Shown here: one piece after another, positions 45,436 through 54,779 of the stretch | Numbering within the stretch: the first letter of the stretch is position 1 | How the letters are laid out: every line of letters starts with the position of its first letter | From: Bradyrhizobium sp. KBS0727 | GTDB lineage: Bacteria > Pseudomonadota > Alphaproteobacteria > Rhizobiales > Xanthobacteraceae | NCBI RefSeq assembly: GCF_005937885.2 | Contig: NZ_CP042176.1 | Span: 7,125,501 to 7,189,500, forward strand | Direction: 5' to 3' | Length of the DNA: 64,000 bases | Notes under the pieces: model-generated | The model's database searches: none | Told to the model about the DNA's origin: nothing | What the model saw: the letters and a program-made list of their open reading frames with translations, nothing else | Program-made: the position numbers and the translations under genes

Positions 45436-46689
45436 ATGGGCCGCCTCGTGATGAAATTCGGCGGTACGTCCGTCGCCAATATCGACCGAATCCGCAACGT
45501 CGCGCGGCATGTCAAACGCGAAGTCGACGCGGGGCATGACGTCGCCGTGGTGGTGTCGGCCATGTCCGGCAAGACCAACGAACTGGTGGAATGGTGCCGC
45601 GACGCCTCGCCGATGCATGATGCACGCGAATATGACGCCGTGGTCGCGTCCGGCGAGCAGGTCACCTCCGGACTGCTGGCCATCGCGCTGCAGGCGATCG
45701 GCATTCAGGCCCGTTCCTGGCAAGGCTGGCAGATCCCGATCCGGACCTCGGACGCCCACGCGTCGGCGCGGATCCTCGAGATCGACGGCGCCGAGATCGT
45801 CCACCGCTTCAAGGATCGCAGGGAAGTCGCCGTCATCGCCGGCTTCCAGGGCATCAATCCGCAGTCCAACCGAATCACCACGCTCGGGCGCGGCGGTTCG
45901 GACACGTCGGCGGTAGCGATCGCAGCCGCGCTCCACGCTGACCGCTGCGATATCTACACCGACGTCGATGGCGTCTATACGACAGACCCGCGCGTGGTTC
46001 CCAAGGCGCGGCGACTCGACAAGATCGCGTTCGAGGACATGCTGGAACTGGCCTCGCAGGGCGCCAAGGTGCTGCAGGTTCGTTCGGTGGAACTCGGCAT
46101 GGTGCACAACATGCCGATATTCGTCCGTTCCAGCTTCGACAAGCCCGAAGACATCGACCCGCACGGCACGCCGCCGGGCACGCTGATCTGCAGCGAGGAG
46201 GAAATCATGGAAAGCCACGTCGTCACCGGCATCGCCTTCTCCAAGGACGAAGCCCAGATTTCCGTGCGCCAGATCGAGGACAAGCCGGGGGTGGCCGCCT
46301 CGATCTTCGGGCCGCTCGCGGATGCCAACATCAACGTCGACATGATCGTCCAGAACGTCTCCGAGGACGGCAAGACCACCGATCTCACCTTCACCGTTCC
46401 GGCCTCCGACTATAACCGTGCCCGCGACACCATTACCTCGTCGAAAGCCAAGATCGGCTATGCGCGGCTCGACAGCGCCACCGACGTCGCCAAGGTTTCC
46501 GTGATCGGCAGCGGGATGCGCAGCCATGCCGGCGTCGCAGCCCAGGCCTTCAAGGCGTTGTCCGAGCGCAATATCAACATCCGCGCCATCACCACCTCCG
46601 AGATCAAGTTCTCGGTACTGATCGACGCCGCCTATACCGAGCTCGCGGTGCGCACGCTGCATACGCTCTACGGGCTCGACAAAACCTAG
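45436..46689 (+). CDS. lysC: aspartate kinase
   Basis: The product is 417 residues; the ATG at 45436 gives the family start MGRLVMKFGGTSVAN. The kinase domain contains KFGGTS, SGEQVTSGLLA and TTLGRGGSDTSAVA, and two ACT domains follow from about residue 265 (VTGIAFSKDEAQISV; VSVIGSGMRSHAGV). It phosphorylates aspartate, the first step to Lys, Thr and Met, and the ACT domains mediate feedback control. ptsP follows after a 325-base gap. Confidence 0.97.
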   Translation: MGRLVMKFGGTSVANIDRIRNVARHVKREVDAGHDVAVVVSAMSGKTNELVEWCRDASPMHDAREYDAVVASGEQVTSGLLAIALQAIGIQARSWQGWQIPIRTSDAHASARILEIDGAEIVHRFKDRREVAVIAGFQGINPQSNRITTLGRGGSDTSAVAIAAALHADRCDIYTDVDGVYTTDPRVVPKARRLDKIAFEDMLELASQGAKVLQVRSVELGMVHNMPIFVRSSFDKPEDIDPHGTPPGTLICSEEEIMESHVVTGIAFSKDEAQISVRQIEDKPGVAASIFGPLADANINVDMIVQNVSEDGKTTDLTFTVPASDYNRARDTITSSKAKIGYARLDSATDVAKVSVIGSGMRSHAGVAAQAFKALSERNINIRAITTSEIKFSVLIDAAYTELAVRTLHTLYGLDKT

Positions 46690-47014
46690 AACGATTTTCT
46701 CTGCCTTTTCGCGCATCGGTTGATCGCCAAACCGCCCGTATTTTGACGGGTTATGCACTTCGCTACCGCAGCATGGTGCTGACACAGACGTTATTGGTTC
46801 TGGCAGGCGTTTTGCTTGGCAAAGCGAGCCTTGATTGGCTATACGGCCTGATAGGTGGGCTGCCGCAAACTGTGCCACAGTTTTGGCGATCCCGATTCGG
46901 CCGGGATCAGGGGCCTGCGGCGGCGCCGAATGACTAAAATTGTTGTTTTTTGTGCGTTTCACGCCAGCGGCCGGCGACCCGGCGGGCTGGCTCTGCGGGG
47001 GAGGATATCGGCAC
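46690..47014. other. intergenic region with a possible small ORF
   Basis: An ATG at 46773 opens a 54-codon frame with one hydrophobic segment (MVLTQTLLVLAGVLLG), but no ribosome site and no recognised family. Otherwise it is the 5' region of ptsP, whose ribosome site is GGGGGAGGA near 46997-47005. Confidence 0.25.
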
Positions 47015-49282
47015 ATGCGGAGCGCGTCGGGAGGCCCCCGCGTCTTGTTGAGACGGCTCCGCGAAACCATGGCGGAGCAGGTCTCCGCACAGGAGCGCCT
47101 GGACAAGATCGTGGTGCTGATCGCGGCCAACATGGTGGCCGAGGTCTGCTCGACCTATGTGCTGCGCGTCGATAACACGCTCGAACTCTACGCCACCGAA
47201 GGTCTGAACCGCGACGCCGTGCACAGAACGGTCATGAGTGCGCATGAAGGCCTCGTCGGCCTCGTCGCCAGCGAAGCGACGCCGCTCAATCTCTCCGACG
47301 CGCAAAGCCATCCGGCGTTCTCGTTCCGCCCGGAAACCGGCGAAGAAATCTATCACTCGTTCCTCGGCGTGCCGATCCTGCGCGCCGGCAACACGCTCGG
47401 CGTGCTGGTGGTGCAGAACCGCGCCAAGCGCACCTATGTCGAGGAAGAGGTCGAGGCGCTGCAGACCACCGCCATGGTGCTGGCGGAAATGATCGCCTCC
47501 GGCGAACTGGCGGCGCTGGCGCAACCAGGTGCCGAGCCGGCGGCGCGGCACTCCCTGCACAAGACCGGCGCGATCCTCTCGGACGGCATCGCGCTCGGCC
47601 ATGTCGTGCTGCACGAGCCGCGCGTCGTTATCACCAATTACATCGCCGAAGACCTGCCGAAGGAAATCAAGCGGCTCGACGCGGCGCTGGCCAAGCTGCG
47701 CGCCGACCTCGACCGCATGCTGGAGCGCGGCGACGTCGCCGAGGGCGGCGAGCACCGCGACGTGCTGGAAGCCTACCGCATGTTCGCCAACGACCACGGC
47801 TGGTCGCACAAGCTGCATGAAGCGGTTGCCACCGGCCTCACCGCCGAAGCCGCCGTCGAACGCGTGCAATCCGACACCCGCGCCCGCATGCTGCGCTCGA
47901 CCGATCCTTATTTGCGCGACCGCCTGCACGACCTCGAGGATCTCGGCCACCGCCTGATGCGGCAACTGGTCGGCCAGGACCATGCGCCGTCGCGCGAGCA
48001 ACTGCCCGAAAACGCCATCCTGATCGCGCGCGCGATGGGCCCGGCGGCGCTGCTCGACTATGACCGCAAGCGGCTGCGCGGCCTGGTGCTGGAGGAAGGC
48101 ACCGCCAACTCCCACGTCTCGATCGTGGCGCGCGCGCTCGGCATTCCCGCCGTCGGCGAGATCGCCAATGCGCCTGGAATCGCCGATCCCGGCGACGCCA
48201 TCATCGTCGACGGCACCTCGGGATCGATCTACGTGCGCCCCTCGGCCGAAATCGAATCGGCCTATGCCGAACGGGTACGGTTCAGGGCGCGGCGTCAGGC
48301 GCAATATGCGGCGCTGCGCGACAAGCCCTGCATCACCAAGGACGGCCAGCCGGTCGAACTGATGATCAACGCCGGCCTCGTGATCGACCTGCCGCATATC
48401 GACGACACCGGCAGCGCCGGCATCGGGCTGTTCCGCACCGAACTGCAGTTCATGGTCGGCCAGAGCCTGCCGCGCACCTCGGACCAGCTCGCGCTGTACC
48501 GCACCGTGCTCGATGCCGCCGGCACCAAGCCCGTCACCTTCCGCACGCTCGACATCGGCGGCGACAAGGCGCTGCCCTATATGGAAACCGTGATCGAGGA
48601 AAATCCCGCGCTCGGCTGGCGCGCGATCCGGCTCGGACTGGACCGGCCGGGCCTGTTGCGCGGCCAAATTCGCGCGCTGCTGCGGGCCGGCGGCGGTCGT
48701 GCGCTGAAGATCATGTTTCCGATGATTTCCGAAGTCGCCGAGTTCGACCAGGCCAAAGCCATCGTCGAGCGCGAGCTGACATATCTGCGCCAGCACGGCC
48801 ATGCCCTGCCGGAGCGCATCGACGTCGGCACCATGATCGAAGTCCCGGCGCTGCTCTATCAGCTCGACGAAATCTTGAAGAAGGTCGATTTCGTCTCGGT
48901 CGGCTCCAACGATCTGTTCCAGTTCATGTTCGCGGTCGACCGCGGCAACGCCAAGGTTTCCGAGCGGTTCGACACCATGTCGGCGCCGATCCTGCGGGCG
49001 CTGCGCGATATTGTGCGCAAGGCCAATGCCGCCAAGAAGTCCGCCTCGCTGTGCGGCGAGATGGCCTCCAAGCCGCTTGGCGCGCTGGCGCTGATCGCGC
49101 TCGGCTACCGCTCGCTGTCGCTGTCCGCGACCGGCCACGGGCCGGTCAAGGCGCTGATCCTCGACCTCGATGCCAAGAAGGCCGAGGCGATGATCATGCC
49201 TCTGCTCGATGCGCCGTCGGGCAGCGTCTCGATCCGCGAGAGGCTGACTGCATTCGCGGAAGCCGAGGGGCTGTCGTTGTAG
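47015..49282 (+). CDS. ptsP: phosphoenolpyruvate phosphotransferase, nitrogen PTS enzyme I
   Basis: The product is 755 residues; the ATG at 47015 follows a GGGGGAGG site ten bases upstream. A GAF domain covers about 17-155, then the PEP-utiliser N-terminal domain, the phospho-His domain (GTANSHVSIVARALGIPAVG), and a PEP-binding barrel with FRTELQFM, ALKIMFPMISEVAE and VDFVSVGSNDLFQFMFAVDR, and the catalytic Cys in SASLCGEMAS. It passes phosphate from PEP to NPr and EIIA-Ntr, with the GAF part sensing glutamine in studied relatives. prfA and prmC follow. Confidence 0.97.
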   Translation: MRSASGGPRVLLRRLRETMAEQVSAQERLDKIVVLIAANMVAEVCSTYVLRVDNTLELYATEGLNRDAVHRTVMSAHEGLVGLVASEATPLNLSDAQSHPAFSFRPETGEEIYHSFLGVPILRAGNTLGVLVVQNRAKRTYVEEEVEALQTTAMVLAEMIASGELAALAQPGAEPAARHSLHKTGAILSDGIALGHVVLHEPRVVITNYIAEDLPKEIKRLDAALAKLRADLDRMLERGDVAEGGEHRDVLEAYRMFANDHGWSHKLHEAVATGLTAEAAVERVQSDTRARMLRSTDPYLRDRLHDLEDLGHRLMRQLVGQDHAPSREQLPENAILIARAMGPAALLDYDRKRLRGLVLEEGTANSHVSIVARALGIPAVGEIANAPGIADPGDAIIVDGTSGSIYVRPSAEIESAYAERVRFRARRQAQYAALRDKPCITKDGQPVELMINAGLVIDLPHIDDTGSAGIGLFRTELQFMVGQSLPRTSDQLALYRTVLDAAGTKPVTFRTLDIGGDKALPYMETVIEENPALGWRAIRLGLDRPGLLRGQIRALLRAGGGRALKIMFPMISEVAEFDQAKAIVERELTYLRQHGHALPERIDVGTMIEVPALLYQLDEILKKVDFVSVGSNDLFQFMFAVDRGNAKVSERFDTMSAPILRALRDIVRKANAAKKSASLCGEMASKPLGALALIALGYRSLSLSATGHGPVKALILDLDAKKAEAMIMPLLDAPSGSVSIRERLTAFAEAEGLSL

Positions 49283-49337
49283 CGAGGCTCTCGCCCGATG
49301 ACGCCACCCTCCTTATCCGCCGCTTGAGACCACCGCC

Positions 49338-50417
49338 ATGTTACCCGAAGCCAAACTCGATATCCTGCTCGCCCACCACGCCTCGCTCGAGGCCGAGCTG
49401 CTGGGCCAATTGAGTTCCGAAAAGTACGTCCAGATCACGCGCGAGCTCGCCGAGCTCAATCCGCTGATCGAGGCGGTGAAAGCCTATCGCGCCGCTTTGG
49501 CCGAGATCGCGGACACCAAAACCCTGCTGGCGGATTCCGCCACCGATCCCGATATGCGCGGCATGGCGGAGGCCGAGCTCGAAACCTTGCAGGCGCAAGT
49601 CGACGACCTCGCGCAGAAGATCCGGGTGGCGCTGTTGCCCAAGGACGCCATGGACGACCGCAACGTGGTGCTGGAAATCCGCGCCGGCACCGGCGGCGAC
49701 GAGGCCTCGCTGTTCGCCGGTGACCTGTTCCGGATGTACGAGCGGTTCGCGGCCTTGCAGGGCTGGAAGGTCGAGGTGATCTCGGCGTCGGAAGGCACCA
49801 TGGGCGGCTACAAGGAAATCGTCGCCGAAGTGCAGGGCCGCGGCGCATTTGCAAAACTGAAATTCGAATCCGGCGTGCACCGAGTGCAGCGCGTGCCCGA
49901 CACCGAAACCCAGGGACGCATTCACACCTCGGCGGCGACGGTCGCGGTATTGCCCGAGGTCGAGGACGTCGACGTCGACATCAAGAGCGATGATTTACGG
50001 ATCGAGACCATGCGCGCGCAAGGCGCCGGCGGTCAGCACGTCAACAAGACGGAATCGGCGATCCGCATTACGCACATCCCGACCGGCATCGTCGTCATGA
50101 TGCAGGACAGCCGCTCGCAGCACAAAAACCGCGCCTCCGCGATGAACATCCTGCGTTCGCGGATCTACGACGCCGAACAACAGCGAATCAACGCGGCGCG
50201 CTCCGCCGAACGCAAGGAGAAGGTCGGCTCCGGCGACCGCTCCGAGCGCATCCGCACCTACAATTTCCCGCAAGGCCGCGTCACCGACCACCGCATCAAT
50301 CTGACGCTCTACAAACTGCCGCAGGTGATCGCGGGCGAAGCCCTGGGCGAATTGACCGACGCGCTGACGACCGAGCATCAGGCGGCCCAGCTCGCCGCCC
50401 AGGGCGCGGCGGCGTGA
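49338..50417 (+). CDS. prfA: peptide chain release factor 1
   Basis: The product is 359 residues. RAGTGGDEASLFAGDLFRMY and the peptidyl-hydrolysis motif GGQ in GAGGQHVNKTESAIR (about 232-246) are intact. The anticodon-like loop around residue 190 carries the usual VQRVP then TETQGRIHTS run. It ends translation at UAA/UAG. The stop overlaps the prmC start (GTGA), so the methyltransferase that modifies its GGQ Gln is translationally coupled. Confidence 0.98.
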   Translation: MLPEAKLDILLAHHASLEAELLGQLSSEKYVQITRELAELNPLIEAVKAYRAALAEIADTKTLLADSATDPDMRGMAEAELETLQAQVDDLAQKIRVALLPKDAMDDRNVVLEIRAGTGGDEASLFAGDLFRMYERFAALQGWKVEVISASEGTMGGYKEIVAEVQGRGAFAKLKFESGVHRVQRVPDTETQGRIHTSAATVAVLPEVEDVDVDIKSDDLRIETMRAQGAGGQHVNKTESAIRITHIPTGIVVMMQDSRSQHKNRASAMNILRSRIYDAEQQRINAARSAERKEKVGSGDRSERIRTYNFPQGRVTDHRINLTLYKLPQVIAGEALGELTDALTTEHQAAQLAAQGAAA

Positions 50418-51304
50418 GCGCCAGCAAATCCTTCGCCGGTCAAACCATCGAGGCCGCGCGGCGCGCGCTCACGGCGCGATTCAAATCAGCCGCGCTCGAC
50501 TCTGCCGGGCTCGATGCGCGGACGCTGGCCGGTCATGCGCTCGGCCTCGACCTCACCGGCCTGATCACATCGGCGCCGCGGCAACTCACGGACGATGAAT
50601 CGGCGCGGCTCGAGGACTTCGCGCGCCGTCGTCTTGCGGGCGAGCCGGTCGCGCGCATTGTCGGCGAGAAGGAATTCTGGGGACTGCCGCTCAAGCTTTC
50701 GGCGGCAACGCTGGTGCCGCGGCCGGATACCGAGACCGTGGTCGAACTGGCGCTGGAATTGCTGCGTGCCGACGGCGCCACTGGTCATCCGCTGCGCATC
50801 GCCGATCTCGGCACCGGCTCGGGCGCGATCCTGCTGGCGTTGTTGTCGGAACTGCCAACGGCACAAGGATTCGGCACCGATATCTCGGAGCAGGCGCTGC
50901 AAACCGCCGCCGCCAATGCTGTCAGCGCCGGGCTCGCATCGCGCGCGACGTTCATCGCCTGCGATTACGCGACCGGACTGTCCGGCCCATTCGACCTGAT
51001 CGTGTCGAACCCACCCTATATTCGCGCGACCGACATCGCCGGTCTGGCGGTGGAAGTCAGGAAATATGACCCGCGCACCGCCCTCGATGGCGGCGCCGAC
51101 GGGCTGGATGCCTATCGTGCGCTGATTCCCCAAGCCGCCGGTCTTCTGGCACCGGGCGCAGCCCTGGTTGTGGAGGCCGGTGAGGGCCAAAGCGGCCCCA
51201 TTAACGGTTTGATGACGCTGGCCGGACTGGCGCCCACAGGCGCCCCAAAAGCCGATCTGGCGGGCATTCCGAGGGCGGTCGCGGGCCGCAAAATGCCTCG
51301 ATAA
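50414..51304 (+). CDS. prmC: release factor glutamine methyltransferase
   Basis: The product is 296 residues from a GTG that overlaps the prfA stop. The N-terminal helical domain includes DARTLAGHALGLD. The SAM motif is IADLGTGSGAILLALL and the catalytic NPPY is in LIVSNPPYIRATDI. It methylates the Gln of the GGQ motif of RF1/RF2. Cotranscribed with prfA. Confidence 0.97.
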   Translation: MSASKSFAGQTIEAARRALTARFKSAALDSAGLDARTLAGHALGLDLTGLITSAPRQLTDDESARLEDFARRRLAGEPVARIVGEKEFWGLPLKLSAATLVPRPDTETVVELALELLRADGATGHPLRIADLGTGSGAILLALLSELPTAQGFGTDISEQALQTAAANAVSAGLASRATFIACDYATGLSGPFDLIVSNPPYIRATDIAGLAVEVRKYDPRTALDGGADGLDAYRALIPQAAGLLAPGAALVVEAGEGQSGPINGLMTLAGLAPTGAPKADLAGIPRAVAGRKMPR

Positions 51305-51783
51305 AGTCCCAAAAAACCACTTGGAATATTGCCCGGGAGCGACTACGTTCCGGCTACAACATCGGTCCAGGGTTGCTGGCCCCGTAGGATGTTACGGGTG
51401 GAGGCAGAGTTCTCGAAACGAGAGCCCACCGAGTGAAAGGTTCCAAAACGCAGGTCCAATTGAGCGCAATGGCTGAAGCTGTGCTGCTCTCGACCGCAAA
51501 GCGAACGAAAGCCTGATATTGCGCTTTAAGACTTACGCAACAACCCGTCACGCGAAGCGGTCATGCTCAATGATCCGGCTGGTTTTGGCAGGCTGAATGA
51601 TTTGGTCCGGCTGGCTGACGATGCCGGCGGTTGGGGAACGCGTCTTTGTTGAACGCGATGGTTGGCGAAACCGACGACATGAAATTGAACGGCATCGCGA
51701 TTCGGTGCGCCTCGGCGCGCGCGACATCGGATGAGGCTACGATGGCAACTGCATAACCTTCAGGGCTGGAATAAAGGCGAGAC
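51305..51783 (+). ncRNA. long structured leader or small RNA before the DUF4167 gene
   Basis: There are about 480 bases without a supportable ORF. The first part can form several local stems: GGAGCGACTACGTTCC (51336-51351), CCAGGGTTGCTGGCCCC, and TTCTCGAAACGAGAG around 51412-51426. The transition from the prmC stop to the DUF4167 ATG is far longer than most gaps in this window. No Rfam class was recognised, so this is a candidate only. Confidence 0.3.
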
Positions 51784-52560
51784 ATGAGAAACGGTCAAAA
51801 TAACAAGCGGATGCGTAACCGGAATAACAACAACAATAATAACAACAATAATAACCGGCGCGGACAAAACCCGATGACCCGGGTGTTCGAATCGAACGGG
51901 CCCGACATCAAGATCCGTGGTACCGCCTCCCACGTTGCGGAAAAATACGTCCAGCTCGCGCGCGATGCGCGCTCCTCTGGCGACCCGGTCGCAGCAGAGA
52001 ACTACTACCAGCATGCCGAGCATTATTTCCGGCTGATCGCAGCCGCCCAGGAGCAGTTCCGGCAGAACCAGCCGCAGCCGCGCACCGAGAACGAAATGCC
52101 TTCGACGGACGAAGGCGAGGATGAGGGCGAGAGCTTCTCCAATTTCGGCCAGGAACCCGGCTTCGTTCCCCAGCAACCGCAGCCGTTCGTGCCGCGCGAA
52201 AACACTCAGCGCGATCACACTCAACGCGACTTTCAGCCGCGCGAGGGCCAGCCCTATCGCGACCAGCAGCCGCGCGAGCATCAGCCCCGCGAACATCGCG
52301 AGCGCGAACATCGTCCGCAGCCGCAATATCAGCCGCAACCCCAGCCGCAGCCCGTCATCGCCGACACCGGCGGCGTCGATCGCCTGCCGTCCTTCATCAC
52401 CGGCCCGCAGCCGCAGGTGAACGGCACTCCCGGCGGTTTTGAAGGCAGTGGCGGCGGCGAACGTTTCCCGCGCCGTCGTCGCCGGCCGCACGGCCCGCGT
52501 CCCGAAGGCGCGGCCGCGCCTGCCGCTCCCAGCGAAGATTTCAATTCGGGAAATGAGTAA
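51784..52560 (+). CDS. DUF4167 domain protein with poly-Asn tract
   Basis: The product is 258 residues; AAAGGCGAG lies upstream of the ATG at 51784. Residues 1-30 are basic and Asn-rich with an 11-Asn run, followed by the DUF4167 core (GPDIKIRGTASHVAEKYVQL, then YYQHAEHYFRLI) to about 80. The remainder is Gln/Arg/Pro/His-rich repeats (QPREHQPREHRE). The layout suggests an RNA-binding protein, but this is inference. It is a single gene with a terminator. Confidence 0.92.
   Translation: MRNGQNNKRMRNRNNNNNNNNNNNRRGQNPMTRVFESNGPDIKIRGTASHVAEKYVQLARDARSSGDPVAAENYYQHAEHYFRLIAAAQEQFRQNQPQPRTENEMPSTDEGEDEGESFSNFGQEPGFVPQQPQPFVPRENTQRDHTQRDFQPREGQPYRDQQPREHQPREHREREHRPQPQYQPQPQPQPVIADTGGVDRLPSFITGPQPQVNGTPGGFEGSGGGERFPRRRRRPHGPRPEGAAAPAAPSEDFNSGNE
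51829..51858. repeat. AAC/AAT trinucleotide tract
   Basis: This is the run of AAC and AAT codons that encodes the Asn tract in the DUF4167 protein. It can vary in length by slippage without changing frame. Confidence 0.7.
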
Positions 52561-52593
52561 ATAGCGCGATCGCCGACAGGCGTTCAGCAATCC

Positions 52594-52624
52594 AAGGGCG
52601 GGCACAGCGTGCCTGCCCTTTTTC
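52594..52624 (+). terminator. terminator of the DUF4167 gene
   Basis: AAGGGCGGGCAC-AGC-GTGCCTGCCCTT forms a stem with one mismatch, followed by TTTTC, 33 bases after the stop. It lies between convergent genes, so the stem may also serve the methyltransferase gene. Confidence 0.8.
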
Positions 52625-52636
52625 TTATCCTGTTGC

Positions 52637-53380
52637 TTATCCCCTGGCCGTCGTCGACGACGATGGCACCAGCACCGGCGGCAGCGATGGGATCAGCCGC
52701 GTGCGTTCGCGGTGCGCGGGGATCGCGCGATAGACCTGCTTGGTCGCTTCCACGATATGCACGCCGGCGAACGGCAGCGACAGCGCGGCGCCGACGCGCT
52801 CCCACGCCATCGCCGAGCGCAGGAACCAGCCTTTTCCGACCGGCGGCAAAAACAGCGCCTCGCCCCACGCCGTCGGCGTAAACCAGGTCTGCCGCAGCAA
52901 TTGCGTGATCTGCGCGCGCGAATAGGGCCGGCCGTGACCGAACGGCGTATTGTCGGTGCGCGTCCACACGCCGCGGCGATTAGGGATCACCGCGATCAGG
53001 CGGCCGGACGGCGCCAGCACGCGCCACACCTCGCGCAGCAATCGCTCCGGATCGTCGGACATTTCCAGCGAGTGGACCAGCAGGATGCGGTCTACCGCGG
53101 CATCCGGCAGCGGCATCGAAAATTCGTCGATCAGGGTCGCGAGCGCCGGCCGCGCGGTCGGCCATTTCAGCACGCCCTGCGCCGCCGGCATGAAGGCGAT
53201 GCAACGCTCGGAGTCCTCGCGAAACAGCCCGAGATAGGGCGTCGGATAACCGAGCCCGAGCACGCGCAGGCCCTCCGCATCGGGCCAGCGCGCCCGGATG
53301 CCGCGGTTGATCAACTGCCGCGCCACAATGCCGAGGCGTCGCGAGTAGAAGTCCCGGAGATCGATGACGTCGATGGTCAT
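52637..53380 (-). CDS. class I SAM-dependent methyltransferase
   Basis: The product is 247 residues from the ATG at 53380. The SAM loop is VLGLGYPTPYLGLF (degenerate relative to GxGxG), with VDRILLVHSLEMSDDPERLL and LAPSGRLIAVIPNRRGVW as motifs II and III. The target is unknown. It is divergent from gloB, an arrangement common in Rhizobiales. Confidence 0.87.
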   Translation of the reverse strand: MTIDVIDLRDFYSRRLGIVARQLINRGIRARWPDAEGLRVLGLGYPTPYLGLFREDSERCIAFMPAAQGVLKWPTARPALATLIDEFSMPLPDAAVDRILLVHSLEMSDDPERLLREVWRVLAPSGRLIAVIPNRRGVWTRTDNTPFGHGRPYSRAQITQLLRQTWFTPTAWGEALFLPPVGKGWFLRSAMAWERVGAALSLPFAGVHIVEATKQVYRAIPAHRERTRLIPSLPPVLVPSSSTTARG

Positions 53381-53500
53381 GGGCGCAATCTAACACGACC
53401 GGTTTCGTTACGGCGCGCCGAAATTGGCATTGCCGTATGAGCGTTAACGCCATATTTCTGAAGAATAAAGCGGGCTGACCGCCTTACTTATGGAGTGATC

Positions 53501-54268
53501 ATGGCCGCGGAAATTCGTACCTTTACCTGCCTCAACGACAATTTCGGCTATCTGATCCACGACCCCGCGACCAAGGCCACCGCGTCGATCGACGCGCCGG
53601 AAGCCGCCCCCATCATCCAGGCGCTGGAGCGCGAAGGCTGGACGCTGACGGACATCCTCATCACCCATCACCATCATGACCATGTCGGCGGCGTCGCCGA
53701 ACTGAAGAAGAAGTACAATTGCCGCGTCGTGGCGCCGCACGACAAGGCGGCCTCGATCGCCGATGTCGATCTGCGCGTCGCCCACGGCGACGTCGTCAAG
53801 GTCGGCGGCCTGCTGGCGCGGGTGCTGGAGACGCCGGGCCATACGCTCGACCACATCTCCTATGTGTTCGACAGCGAGAAGGCGCTGTTTGCCGCCGACA
53901 CGCTGTTCTCGATCGGTTGCGGCCGGGTGTTCGAGGGAACCTATCCGATGATGTGGGATTCGCTGCTGAAGCTGCGCGCGCTGCCGGACGATTTCAAACT
54001 CTATTGCGGCCACGAATATACCGCCTCCAACGTCAAGTTCGCGCTAACGGTCGAGTCCGACAATCCGGCGCTGCAGGCCCGCGCCGCGGAGGTGACGCGG
54101 CTGCGGGCGGACAACAAGCCGACGATCCCGGTGCTGCTCGGCGAGGAGAAGAAAGCCAACGTGTTCCTGCGCGCCGACGACCCTGCCGTGGCCGTGAAAC
54201 TGCACATGAAGGGCGCTGCTGCGGCCGATGTGTTCGGCGAACTCCGCGAACGCAAGAACAAGTCCTGA
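53501..54268 (+). CDS. gloB: hydroxyacylglutathione hydrolase (glyoxalase II)
   Basis: The product is 255 residues; the ATG at 53501 follows GGAG five bases upstream (a GTG two codons earlier is less well spaced). THHHHDHVGG at 55-64 is the metallo-beta-lactamase signature, followed by TPGHTLDH, AADTLF and the late YCGHEYT. It hydrolyses S-lactoylglutathione to lactate and glutathione. The stop overlaps the cupin start (TGATG). Confidence 0.97.
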   Translation: MAAEIRTFTCLNDNFGYLIHDPATKATASIDAPEAAPIIQALEREGWTLTDILITHHHHDHVGGVAELKKKYNCRVVAPHDKAASIADVDLRVAHGDVVKVGGLLARVLETPGHTLDHISYVFDSEKALFAADTLFSIGCGRVFEGTYPMMWDSLLKLRALPDDFKLYCGHEYTASNVKFALTVESDNPALQARAAEVTRLRADNKPTIPVLLGEEKKANVFLRADDPAVAVKLHMKGAAAADVFGELRERKNKS

Positions 54269-54702
54269 TGGCGCTTGCGATAACGGCCGCCGCGATTATC
54301 GCGCGGCTCGAACTGAAGCCGCATCCGGAAGGCGGGCACTATCGCGAGACGTTTCGCGACGCCAGCGTCGACACCAGCGGGCGTTCGCGCTCCACCGCGA
54401 TCTATTTCCTGCTGGCCCGCGGCGAACGCTCGCACTGGCATCGCGTCGATGCGGTGGAAGTCTGGCACTATTACGCCGGCGACGCGCTGACCCTGCAGAT
54501 CGCAGACGATCATGGACAACGCAGCGTGAAGCTCGGCGCCGATCTCGCGGCCGGCGAAGTGCCGCAGGCGATCGTGCCCGCGCACGCCTGGCAGGCCGCG
54601 GAGACCACCGGCGACTGGACCCTGGTCGGCTGCACCGTGGCACCGGGATTCGAATTTGCAAGATTCGAACTCGCCAAACCTGACTGGTTCCCGCCTCGCT
54701 AA
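54268..54702 (+). CDS. cupin DUF985 protein
   Basis: The product is 144 residues, starting MALAITAAAIIARLELKPHP. The DUF985 core is clear: PEGGHYRETFRD, STAIYFLLARGERSHWHRVD, then EVWHYYAGDALTLQI and HAWQAAETTGDWTLVGCTVA. His and Glu residues suit a metal cupin. It is coupled to gloB by a TGATG overlap; the function is unknown. Confidence 0.9.
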   Translation: MALAITAAAIIARLELKPHPEGGHYRETFRDASVDTSGRSRSTAIYFLLARGERSHWHRVDAVEVWHYYAGDALTLQIADDHGQRSVKLGADLAAGEVPQAIVPAHAWQAAETTGDWTLVGCTVAPGFEFARFELAKPDWFPPR

Positions 54703-54779
54703 AAATTGCGGTCGGGAATCGGGTGGGTTTCTCGCTCTCGCGTGTGCAATTTCCGTCCTCACAGGATGAGGAGCGGACG

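Noticed and set aside
46934..49138. A 734-codon minus-strand frame across ptsP.
   Set aside because: Antisense shadow; ptsP motifs on the plus strand are complete.
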